The notes beneath the pieces were generated by a model that worked only from the letters and a program-made list of their open reading frames with translations, did not search any database and was not told where the DNA came from. A stretch of 13,204 nt of DNA from Nitrospirota bacterium (GTDB lineage Bacteria > Nitrospirota_A > Leptospirillia > Leptospirillales > Leptospirillaceae): positions 1 to 13,204 of the forward strand of contig JAKAAM010000022.1 of the NCBI GenBank assembly GCA_021802325.1, read 5' to 3'. Position numbers and translations under genes: made by a program. The stretch's first letter is position 1; each line of letters begins with the position of its first letter. Below are positions 1 to 6,149 of this stretch, piece after piece.

Positions 1-752
1 TTTCTGGGGTCATCCTCTCGTCGCGAAAGCCCATCCGCCAAATCCGGTCTCTTGCCAAGGATCCGAGAATCAAGGCGATCATTCTGCGCATCAACAGTCC
101 CGGCGGAGCTGTTGTGCCGTCTCAGGACATATACGAGGAAGTTCTGAAGGTCCGAAAAAAGGGGAAGCCGATCATCGCGTCGATCGGGACGGTTGGAGCC
201 TCCGGCGCTTATTATATTGCTTCAGCTTGTGACAGGATCGTGGCAAGTTCGGGATCGCTCACCGGAAGTATCGGTGTTATCATGGAGCTCGCCGAATTTC
301 AGGATCTCATGAAAAAAATTGGAATTCAGAGTGAGGTCATGAAAAGTGGAGCTTTGAAGGACGCCGGGTCGCCTTTCAGGCCCATGACTCCAGAAGAAAA
401 GGCTTATTTACAATCCGTCCTGGATGAGATGCACCAGCAATTCATTTCGGATGTGGCGAAAGGGCGCCACATTCCGGTTCAGGTCCTGAGGCCCTTGGCG
501 GACGGCCGTGTCTTTACGGGGCGTTCGGCCATTTCCAATCATCTCGTGGACCAGTTGGGGGATTATCAGGATGCGGTGGCCGAAGCGACAAAATTGGCTC
601 ATATCACTGGATCACCCGTGATTAGGACCTTTCCCGAAAAAAGTTTTCTGGATAAAATGCTTTCGTCGCAGATCAACAACATGTTGGAGTCCGTAGCGCA
701 ACAACCGGCTGGGTTCTGGTCCATACTGCCGGGACATGCCATTCTCCGATAA
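1..752 (+). CDS. sppA: Signal peptide peptidase SppA, 36-kDa type (5' truncated by window edge)
   Basis: Membrane-anchored serine protease of the S49 family that degrades cleaved signal peptides in or at the inner membrane. The frame is open from position 3, giving about 249 residues; the N-terminal membrane anchor lies outside the window. The SPGG oxyanion-type motif is encoded just before the GTG at 114, so that GTG is internal and not the start. The catalytic Ser is in GASGAYY (codon 201-203) and the catalytic Lys is in SGALKD (codon 357-359), matching the Ser/Lys dyad of Bacillus-type SppA. LTGSIGV and DGRVFTGR are further family motifs. The single-domain length separates it from the duplicated E. 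coli 67-kDa form. The stop is 30 nt before the ihfB-like gene, so they are probably cotranscribed. Confidence 0.93.
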   Translation, partial: SGVILSSRKPIRQIRSLAKDPRIKAIILRINSPGGAVVPSQDIYEEVLKVRKKGKPIIASIGTVGASGAYYIASACDRIVASSGSLTGSIGVIMELAEFQDLMKKIGIQSEVMKSGALKDAGSPFRPMTPEEKAYLQSVLDEMHQQFISDVAKGRHIPVQVLRPLADGRVFTGRSAISNHLVDQLGDYQDAVAEATKLAHITGSPVIRTFPEKSFLDKMLSSQINNMLESVAQQPAGFWSILPGHAILR

Positions 753-782
753 CCTCTTACCAGAGAAGGAGCGGGACAAACA

Positions 783-1076
783 ATGACCAAAGGTGAGCTT
801 GTACAAAGGCTGGCAAGGCAATTTCCCGGAATCAGGCGAGAAGATGCCCGTATGATGATCGATCTGTTTCTCGATTCCATGAAGGACGGCCTGCGTTCCG
901 GTGATACCGTCGAACTCCGGGATTTTGGCGTGTTGCGCGTCAGAACAAGAGCGACGAGAAAGGCCCGAAACCCGCGGACCGGATCCTCGGTGGTCGTTGC
1001 CCCGAAGAAGGTTCCCTATTTCAAGCAGAGCCGAATCCTCAAATCCAGCCTCAAGTCCAGCCAGGTCAAGGGATAA
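783..1076 (+). CDS. ihfB: HU/IHF-family DNA-binding protein, IHF-beta-like
   Basis: A 97-residue nucleoid protein of the DNABII family, expected to dimerise and bend DNA. It begins MTKGELV like IHF-beta and carries the ELRDFG core (about residues 45-49) and the RNPRTG tip of the beta-arm (62-67), whose Pro64 is the residue that intercalates into DNA in this family. The C-terminal region reads YFKQSR where IHF-beta usually has HFKPGK, so the usual Pro-Gly is missing. The start is ATG 783 with an AGAAGGAG ribosome site at 764-771. The stop is 5 nt before ffh, suggesting coupling. Assignment to IHF-beta rather than HU or IHF-alpha is by resemblance. No second IHF subunit is visible, so it may be a homodimer or pair with a partner encoded elsewhere. 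Confidence 0.85.
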   Translation: MTKGELVQRLARQFPGIRREDARMMIDLFLDSMKDGLRSGDTVELRDFGVLRVRTRATRKARNPRTGSSVVVAPKKVPYFKQSRILKSSLKSSQVKG

Positions 1077-1081
1077 CCTCA

Positions 1082-2416
1082 ATGTTCGAAAGCCTGACAG
1101 GCCGTTTTGAAGGGATTTTTCAAAAGCTGACAGGTCGCGGAGGTCTGACCGATGCGGCCGTCGAGGAAGCCCTTCGGGAGTTGAGGGTCGCGCTTCTGGA
1201 AGCTGATGTGAGCCTTCCCGTTGTCAAGGAATTTACGGAGACGTTGGGAAGTCGCCTCGTGGGCCAGGCCCGAAAAACAGGGCTGACTCCTGCCCAACAG
1301 GTCATCACGGAAGTTTACCAGGAGATGGTTCACATTCTCGGGGACCATCGCGCGAATATTGCCCTCTCCTCGAAGCCCCCGACCATCATCTTCATGATGG
1401 GGCTTCAAGGCTCAGGAAAAACAACGACTGCCGCCAAAATCGCCCTTCATTTCAAGACCCAGGGTCGTCGGGTCCTTCTTGTGGCGAGCGACTTGGCCCG
1501 CCTGGCGGCCGTGGATCAGCTCCGGATCCTTGGAGAGCAGATCGGCGTCCCCGTCATCGGGCCGGAGGCGGGTGTCACGCGTCCCCAGGAGATGGTTCCG
1601 TCGGTTCGAAAACGCATTGTCCAGGGAATGTATGAGATTGTGATCGTGGATACCGCCGGCCGTTTGACCGTCGATGACGAACTCATGGATGAGCTTAAAA
1701 CTCTCAAGTCGTTATACGCTCCCAAGGAGTGCCTGCTTGTGGCCGATGCCATGCAGGGCCAGGAGGCTGTTTCGGTGGCCACGGCCTTCGATCAGGCCGT
1801 GGGAATCGATGGGGTGGTCTTCACGAAGCTTGATGGAGACACGCGCGGAGGCGCGATCTTGTCGATCCGGAGCGTCTTGAAAAAGCCGATCAAGTTTACG
1901 GGGGCCGGAGAAAAGCTGGATCGCCTGGAACCCTTCATTCCCGAGCGCATGGCCTCACGCATCATCGGAATGGGCGATATCGAAACCCTTGTCGAGAAAA
2001 CCAGGAATCTTGTTTCCCAGGAACAGGCCGAGACACTTGTCCGGAAAATGGGAAACAATCAAATGACGTTGAACGATTTCCTCCAGCAGATTCAGGGCAT
2101 GAAAAAGCTTGGAGGGCTTGATGACCTCATGGGGATGATTCCTGGCGGGGCTTCCCTCAAATCCAAGGTCGACATGCAGTTGGTCGAAAAAGAATTGAAG
2201 CGGACGGAAGCGATCATATTTTCTATGACCAACGAAGAGCGTGATCATCCGGACGTGATCGACGGGAACCGGAGAAAGCGTATCGCCAGCGGATCTGGGA
2301 CGAGCGTGCAACAGGTCAACCAGCTTTTAAAACAATTTGACCAGGCCCGGCGCATGATGCGCACGGCGCTAAAATCCAAGGGGAACCGGTCGTTGAGATC
2401 GATGTTCCCATTCTGA
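1082..2416 (+). CDS. ffh: Signal recognition particle GTPase Ffh (SRP54)
   Basis: Protein subunit of the signal recognition particle. It binds 4.5S RNA and emerging hydrophobic signal sequences in the cytoplasm and docks on FtsY. The 444 residues follow the family order: N domain (about 1-100), P-loop GLQGSGKTT (108-116), DLAR motif (137-140), DTAGR (190-194), TKLDGD (248-253), and an M domain from about 297. The M domain includes the RNA-binding RRKRIASGSGTS segment (397-408). The start is ATG 1082, 5 nt after the ihfB-like stop. One deviation: the usual DxxRPAA motif reads DLARLAA, with Leu141 for Pro. The nearby Asp137 and Arg140 are kept, so function is probably intact. Length is typical of the family. 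Confidence 0.97.
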   Translation: MFESLTGRFEGIFQKLTGRGGLTDAAVEEALRELRVALLEADVSLPVVKEFTETLGSRLVGQARKTGLTPAQQVITEVYQEMVHILGDHRANIALSSKPPTIIFMMGLQGSGKTTTAAKIALHFKTQGRRVLLVASDLARLAAVDQLRILGEQIGVPVIGPEAGVTRPQEMVPSVRKRIVQGMYEIVIVDTAGRLTVDDELMDELKTLKSLYAPKECLLVADAMQGQEAVSVATAFDQAVGIDGVVFTKLDGDTRGGAILSIRSVLKKPIKFTGAGEKLDRLEPFIPERMASRIIGMGDIETLVEKTRNLVSQEQAETLVRKMGNNQMTLNDFLQQIQGMKKLGGLDDLMGMIPGGASLKSKVDMQLVEKELKRTEAIIFSMTNEERDHPDVIDGNRRKRIASGSGTSVQQVNQLLKQFDQARRMMRTALKSKGNRSLRSMFPF

Positions 2417-2431
2417 TCGGGACAACCGATC
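2415..2431 (+). promoter_or_regulatory. Hairpin at the ffh stop codon, upstream of rpsP
   Basis: GATCGG (2415-2420) and CCGATC (2426-2431) form a perfect 6-bp stem around the loop GACAA. It begins inside the ffh stop codon and is followed at once by GACACAATC (2432-2440). There is no T-run, so it is unlikely to be a terminator. It could be an mRNA processing or translational control element for rpsP. Confidence 0.35.
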
Positions 2432-2437
2432 GACACA

Positions 2438-2455
2438 ATCCGGACTATCCGGACT
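2438..2455 (+). repeat. Tandem 9-bp direct repeat before the rpsP ribosome-binding site
   Basis: ATCCGGACT occurs twice in tandem (2438-2446 and 2447-2455) immediately 5' of the AAGGAGG ribosome-binding site (2457-2463) of rpsP. It is seen directly. No function is known to me; a simple duplication is possible. Confidence 0.6.
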
Positions 2456-2467
2456 GAAGGAGGATGT

Positions 2468-2716
2468 GTGGCTGTTCATATTCGGCTTGCAAGACATGGA
2501 AGAAAGAAACTGCCTGTGTACCGGATCGTTGTGGCGGATTCCAGATCCCGCCGGGACGGACGTTTCATCGAAGTGGTGGGGACCTATGCCCCCAAACAGA
2601 ACGAAGGTGAGATCAAGATCAACCGGGAAAGAATCGATTCCTGGATCTCTAATGGGGCCACTCCAACTGACACGGTTGCCCGTCTTATCAAGAAGGCGAC
2701 TTCAACGGCTTCTTGA
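2468..2716 (+). CDS. rpsP: 30S ribosomal protein S16
   Basis: An 82-residue component of the small ribosomal subunit, which binds 16S rRNA early in assembly. It starts [11 protein letters not shown] and continues with [17 protein letters not shown] and the later GTYAP, all standard S16 signatures. The start is GTG 2468, preceded by AAGGAGG at 2457-2463 with a short 4-nt spacer. The upstream GTG at 2466 is in another frame. The C-terminus (KKATSTAS) is short. It sits 51 nt after ffh and 97 nt before rimM. The khpA gene that often separates rpsP from rimM is missing. Confidence 0.97.
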   Translation: MAVHIRLARHGRKKLPVYRIVVADSRSRRDGRFIEVVGTYAPKQNEGEIKINRERIDSWISNGATPTDTVARLIKKATSTAS

Positions 2717-2813
2717 GAGGAAATCACCGCCTCATTCCAAGGATTCCTGCCTTCAGCAGGCAAAGGGAGGGCTTCGTCATTCCCGCTCTCAAAAGGGCCA
2801 TTGAGGTAACGGT

Positions 2814-3365
2814 GTGCCGGTGGTGAATCCGGATCCTTCGGACCAGGGAATTTTGGTCGGGAAGATGGGGCGCCCCTTTGGTGTCCGGGGTTTCGGGAGA
2901 GTTTCTGTTCTTTCCGATAATCCCGACCGCTTTCTGGATGATCGTGGGGAAACCTTCCACCTTGCGACTCCTTCCCGGGTGAATGGAAAGAGTCGAAGGC
3001 TTGTCCTCGAGGACACCGAGTGGAAAGGAGATGTCCTCCTTGTCAAATGGGAGGGGATTGACTCCCCCGAGCTTCTTAAGGAAATCTCCGGGTGGGATAT
3101 TTTCTGGGAGGGTCCGGATGACTGGATTCCTGATGACTCAGAGGCCCAGAAAATATCCGATTTGATCGGGATGCGTGTGCTGGACTCGCTGACCGGAACA
3201 GATGTTGGATATATCAGCGGGTTTTATGAAAGACCGGGGCAGGATCTGCTGGCCATCGACGCAAAGGGACGAGAGATCCTATGCCCTTATGTCGAACCGC
3301 TCGTTCCGCGGATAGACAGGGACAGGCGTGAGGTGTATGTTCAATGGGGCATTGTCGGCATATAG
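2814..3365 (+). CDS. rimM: Ribosome maturation factor RimM
   Basis: A 183-residue 16S rRNA-processing and 30S-maturation factor that binds ribosomal protein S19. The N-terminal beta-barrel opens with GILVGKMGRPFGVRG (residues 12-26), the family signature. The C-terminal PRC-barrel covers roughly residues 105-175 (DLIGMRVLDSLTGTDVG through CPYVEPLVP). The start chosen is GTG 2814, with GAGG at 2803-2806. In-frame GTG codons at 2820 and 2823 are alternatives that barely change the protein. The end overlaps the trmD start by 22 nt, which indicates translational coupling. Confidence 0.94.
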   Translation: MPVVNPDPSDQGILVGKMGRPFGVRGFGRVSVLSDNPDRFLDDRGETFHLATPSRVNGKSRRLVLEDTEWKGDVLLVKWEGIDSPELLKEISGWDIFWEGPDDWIPDDSEAQKISDLIGMRVLDSLTGTDVGYISGFYERPGQDLLAIDAKGREILCPYVEPLVPRIDRDRREVYVQWGIVGI

Positions 3366-4072
3366 GGGCCATCACTCTTTTCCCTGAGATGCTCCGCTCC
3401 ATTTTCAGCACCAGTATCCTCGGCCGGGCGGAAACCAAAGGTCTCGTCCAGTATTACACCTGGAATCTCAGGGATTTCGGAACGGGCTCCTATCATTCCG
3501 TCGACGATTATCCCTTTGGAGGGGGCGGGGGGATGGTCCTGAAACCGGAGCCCTTGGCCGATGCCCTTGACCTTTCGATGGGTATCCTCGAGGAACTGAG
3601 TGGAGAAGAACCGCCTCGGCTACTTTATCCATCGCCTCAGGGACAGAGATTTTCCCAGTCGGTCGCGGAGGAATGGGCGAGAAGTGCGCGCCCCCTTCTT
3701 TTCCTTTGCGGTCATTATGAGGGAATCGACCAGCGGATCCTTGATCAATATCCCCTAGAGGAATGGTCTGCCGGAGACTATATCCTGTCGGGAGGGGAGC
3801 TTCCCTGCTCCCTGATGGTGGATGCGGTCGTACGGCTCATTCCTGGCGTCCTTTCCAACGAAAGTTCGCCGGTGAACGAAACTTTTTCAAACGGATCCTT
3901 CGATTACCCCCAATACACGAGGCCGCGTGTCTTTCGGGGGAGCGAAGTTCCTGAGGTCCTTCTTTCGGGGGATCATCAGGCCATTCGGCGCTACAGAGAG
4001 GATGTCTCCCGCAGGAAACAACAAGCCGTGAGGCCGGATCTTGGCGGAGACCAGGCCAGTGTTTCCCGTTAA
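3344..4072 (+). CDS. trmD: tRNA (guanine-N1)-methyltransferase TrmD
   Basis: SAM-dependent SPOUT (trefoil-knot) enzyme that methylates G37 of tRNAs and so prevents +1 frameshifting. It has 242 residues. Visible motifs are ITLFPEM (10-16), a glycine tract GGGGGMVLKPEP (59-70), LLYPSPQG (93-100), LCGHYEGID (121-129), and the knot segment GDYILSGGELP (144-154). FDYPQYTRP (186-194) holds Asp187, which aligns with the catalytic Asp of E. coli-type TrmD. The start is ATG 3344 inside rimM, with GAGGTG at 3330-3335. It adds about six residues ahead of the usual N-terminus, and no nearer start codon fits. Confidence 0.96.
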   Translation: MGHCRHIGAITLFPEMLRSIFSTSILGRAETKGLVQYYTWNLRDFGTGSYHSVDDYPFGGGGGMVLKPEPLADALDLSMGILEELSGEEPPRLLYPSPQGQRFSQSVAEEWARSARPLLFLCGHYEGIDQRILDQYPLEEWSAGDYILSGGELPCSLMVDAVVRLIPGVLSNESSPVNETFSNGSFDYPQYTRPRVFRGSEVPEVLLSGDHQAIRRYREDVSRRKQQAVRPDLGGDQASVSR

Positions 4073-4076
4073 CCAA

Positions 4077-4096
4077 GTGTCCGACAAATCGGACAC
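4077..4096 (+). promoter_or_regulatory. Perfect hairpin in the rplS leader
   Basis: GTGTCCGA (4077-4084) and TCGGACAC (4089-4096) form an 8-bp perfect stem closed by CAAA. It lies 4 nt after the trmD stop and 16 nt before the rplS start. There is no T-run after it, so it is probably not a terminator. Candidates are an L19 autoregulatory or mRNA-processing hairpin. It resembles the hairpin before rpsP in being followed by GACACAATC. Confidence 0.5.
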
Positions 4097-4112
4097 AATC
4101 ACGAGGTGAGTC

Positions 4113-4460
4113 ATGCAGGTACTTGATCAGGTGGAGCAATTGTTCATGAAAGAGGAAGCCCCGAAGCTGTCGGTGGGAGAAACCGTTCGGGTTCACACCA
4201 AGGTTGTCGAGGGAGAAAAAGAACGGATTCAGGTTTTCGAAGGGGTTGTGATCGGGATTCGTGGTGGGGGAACGCGGGAAATGGTGACGATCCGGAAGAT
4301 CTCCTTTGGGGTCGGAGTCGAGAGGACCTTCCCGGTCCATTCTCCCCAGGTCATCAAGGTGGACCATGTCCGTTCTGGCCGTGTCCGTCGGGCAAAGCTG
4401 TACTTCCTGCGCGACAAAAAGGGAAAGGCTGCTCGCCTGAAAGAGGCCAAGGAAGAGTAA
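4113..4460 (+). CDS. rplS: 50S ribosomal protein L19
   Basis: A 115-residue large-subunit protein at the 30S-50S interface. Family motifs seen are [20 protein letters not shown] (about 21-40), [26 protein letters not shown] and the C-terminal [18 protein letters not shown]. The start is ATG 4113, preceded by GAGGTGAG at 4103-4110. The gene sits in its standard position after trmD, and rnhB follows after 24 nt. Length and sequence are typical. Confidence 0.97.
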   Translation: MQVLDQVEQLFMKEEAPKLSVGETVRVHTKVVEGEKERIQVFEGVVIGIRGGGTREMVTIRKISFGVGVERTFPVHSPQVIKVDHVRSGRVRRAKLYFLRDKKGKAARLKEAKEE

Positions 4461-4478
4461 CCCACCACCGCAGGCGTT

Positions 4479-4499
4479 CGTCCCGTGATGGATGGGACG
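4479..4499 (+). promoter_or_regulatory. Hairpin presenting the rnhB start codons in its loop
   Basis: CGTCCC (4479-4484) and GGGACG (4494-4499) form a perfect 6-bp stem. The 9-nt loop between them contains the GTG and ATG start codons of rnhB. It might tune initiation of rnhB. It could also be a chance pairing in GC-rich sequence. Confidence 0.35.
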
Positions 4500-5138
4500 T
4501 GGGAGGCGCTCGCCGTCTCAGGCTTGTCCGATGGCCGGTTTCCCTGGCTCGTCGCAGGAGTGGACGAGGTTGGTCGGGGAGCCTTGGCGGGTCCAGTGAC
4601 CTCGGCCTGTGTGGTCTTTCCCCTTCCAGTCGAACGTTTTGCAGGTTATGGAATCGCTGACTCAAAACTATTGACTCCGGAAAAACGGGAGACCCTCTCC
4701 CGCTGGATCGAGGAAAACGCCCTTTTTACTGCCTTGGGATGGGCCTCGGTCGACGAGATAGAACGTCTCAACATTCGGAGGGCGACCATGCTCTCAATGG
4801 GAAGGGCCCTCCAGACGCTCCCCCAAACGTTCCTGAGAGAGAACTCAATTCTGGTCGCCGTCGATGGAAAAGACCTCATTGCGGACCTTCCTTTCCCACA
4901 GACGGCCGTCGTGGGTGGGGACGGAATGGTCCTTTCGATCGCGGCAGCCTCCATCCTGGCAAAGGTGGCGCGTGACCGATATATGGGCGAGATCGATTCC
5001 GAATTCCCGGAGTTTCGCTTTCGGATCCACAAGGGGTATGGAACAAAGGATCATAGGGAGGCGATCAGGAGATATGGGCTTTCCCGTCATCATCGCCCAC
5101 TCTTCTGTCGAAAGGCCCTTGAGCCCGGGTCGTCCTGA
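4485..5138 (+). CDS. rnhB: Ribonuclease HII
   Basis: A 217-residue endonuclease that cuts the RNA strand of RNA:DNA hybrids and removes single ribonucleotides from DNA in the cytoplasm. Catalytic residues are visible: Asp27-Glu28 in GVDEVGRG, Asp127 in VAVDGK, and Asp164 in ARDRYM, which follows SIAAASILAKV. HKGYGTKDH (182-190) is the usual RNase HII signature. GTG 4485 is followed directly by ATG 4488, and either may be used. The ribosome-binding site is weak, and both codons lie in the loop of a hairpin. rplS-rnhB adjacency is common. An FtsX-like gene follows after 21 nt. Confidence 0.95.
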   Translation: MMDGTWEALAVSGLSDGRFPWLVAGVDEVGRGALAGPVTSACVVFPLPVERFAGYGIADSKLLTPEKRETLSRWIEENALFTALGWASVDEIERLNIRRATMLSMGRALQTLPQTFLRENSILVAVDGKDLIADLPFPQTAVVGGDGMVLSIAAASILAKVARDRYMGEIDSEFPEFRFRIHKGYGTKDHREAIRRYGLSRHHRPLFCRKALEPGSS

Positions 5139-5159
5139 ATTCCTTCCGAGTGCGCCCTG

Positions 5160-6149
5160 ATGCGCGAAAGAGCTGTAGGAATGTCACATCCTGATACTGA
5201 GGCGCCTCCGGCGTCTTCTGCCCGTTCCTGGTTCTGGCTGATGGCCAACCTGGCCTTTTCTTCCCTCATCCTCCTTTTTCTTTTCTGGACATCGACAGTC
5301 TTTCTGATTCTCGACAACATGCGTCTTGAAACCGCCTCGGCAGCCCATATTCTTCTGATCTTCGACACGCCTCCCTCTCCCAAAGAAATCCAGGGCCTCA
5401 CCGCCACGATGGAAAAGATTGCAGGGACAGGAAGCCTCTCTGCCCTTCAGGCACCCGATCAAAAAAGCAGGACCGGAAGGGCGACCAGCCGTCGGATCCT
5501 TTCGGTGGCCGTCTCCCTGGGGCAGACTCCGGATGGACATTTCGTGACGCTTTCGGAGCAGATCTCCTCCATTCGCCAAATTCTCAAGAATGACTCTGAA
5601 ATCAAGGAAATCGTTTTCAATCCCGACTGGGTCTCCCGGGTGGACGCCCTTGCCGGAATCTCCCTGGGTGTGCGGAAGGGGATCGTGGTTCTCGGGGGAC
5701 TTCTTCTTGTGGGGCTGGCCCTCTACTGGGGGAGGATTTCACTGCCTTTCTGGGCGCATCTTTTCCCGGGATCACGGTCCCGGGAGGCTCGGGCTCAGGC
5801 CGCCACGAGGAGCGCGATCTTCCAGCGGCAGGAGGATTTGCCGCCCCCCCCCTCCGCTCCCTTCGAAAAGAAGGGAGACTCTCCCCCCGTCATTTTGCGT
5901 CTCCCCTCCGGAGCCTTGTGGGGGATGCTGGCTTCTTCCATCGCAATCTTTCTCGTCTGGCTTTTCCGAACGATCCTTTATCCTGGTCTCCAGAATCCGT
6001 TTATGGTCGGAGCCATGGGAGCCAATCCCATCGCAAGCCATCTCTGGATTCTCTTTCCCGTATTTTGCGGGGCCATCGGCCTTCTCGGGGGCCTTGTCTG
6101 TCTCATCCTTCCCTTGTCGTCCAAGAGCCCGGACGTTCTTCGGCCGTGA
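5160..6149 (+). CDS. ftsX: FtsX-like four-helix inner-membrane protein (divergent)
   Basis: A 329-residue protein with FtsX topology: TM1 about 25-51, an extracytoplasmic domain about 52-170, TM2 about 173-190, a cytoplasmic loop, TM3 about 252-275 and TM4 about 294-319. FtsX, with its ATPase FtsE, controls septal murein hydrolysis through EnvC. FNPDWVSRVDAL before TM2 and ILRLPSGALWG before TM3 resemble FtsX. However, the charged coupling segment usual between TM2 and TM3 is replaced by a proline-rich stretch holding PPPP (228-231). The identification also rests on the following EnvC-like and CtpA genes. No ftsE is adjacent; rnhB precedes instead. The start is ATG 5160 (weak ribosome site); ATG 5181 is an alternative. 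It overlaps the next gene by GTGA at 6146-6149. Confidence 0.8.
   Translation: MRERAVGMSHPDTEAPPASSARSWFWLMANLAFSSLILLFLFWTSTVFLILDNMRLETASAAHILLIFDTPPSPKEIQGLTATMEKIAGTGSLSALQAPDQKSRTGRATSRRILSVAVSLGQTPDGHFVTLSEQISSIRQILKNDSEIKEIVFNPDWVSRVDALAGISLGVRKGIVVLGGLLLVGLALYWGRISLPFWAHLFPGSRSREARAQAATRSAIFQRQEDLPPPPSAPFEKKGDSPPVILRLPSGALWGMLASSIAIFLVWLFRTILYPGLQNPFMVGAMGANPIASHLWILFPVFCGAIGLLGGLVCLILPLSSKSPDVLRP
5830..5877 (+). promoter_or_regulatory. Candidate programmed -1 frameshift site inside ftsX
   Basis: In order: AGGAGG (5830-5835), a 10-nt gap, the in-frame slippery heptamer C CCC CCC (5846-5852, the end of a nine-C run at 5844-5852), a 4-nt spacer, and a perfect 8-bp stem. The stem is CTCCCTTC (5857-5864) paired with GAAGGGAG (5870-5877) across loop GAAAA. 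This matches the E. coli dnaX arrangement of an internal Shine-Dalgarno, slippery run and stem-loop. The codons are CCG CCC CCC CCC (PPPP), a known ribosome-stalling, EF-P-dependent motif. A -1 shift enters the frame of the envC-like gene, which has no stop from 5852 to 7363. The elements are seen; the function is inferred. Confidence 0.4.

Noticed and set aside
2466..2804. A 112-codon + strand frame covering rpsP and the rpsP-rimM gap, considered as a khpA remnant
   Set aside because: Its translation shows no KH-domain GxxG motif and it is out of frame with rpsP, so it is a shadow.
3520..3540. G-rich tract in trmD as a G-quadruplex
   Set aside because: It encodes the conserved glycine tract of TrmD and does not form four clean G-runs.
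5918..6145. N-terminal extension of the envC-like gene to GTG 5918 as its normal start
   Set aside because: It would bury the signal peptide about 95 residues in and overlap ftsX by 232 nt. GTG 6146 with the GTGA overlap is more sensible. The open extension is kept only as part of the frameshift hypothesis.
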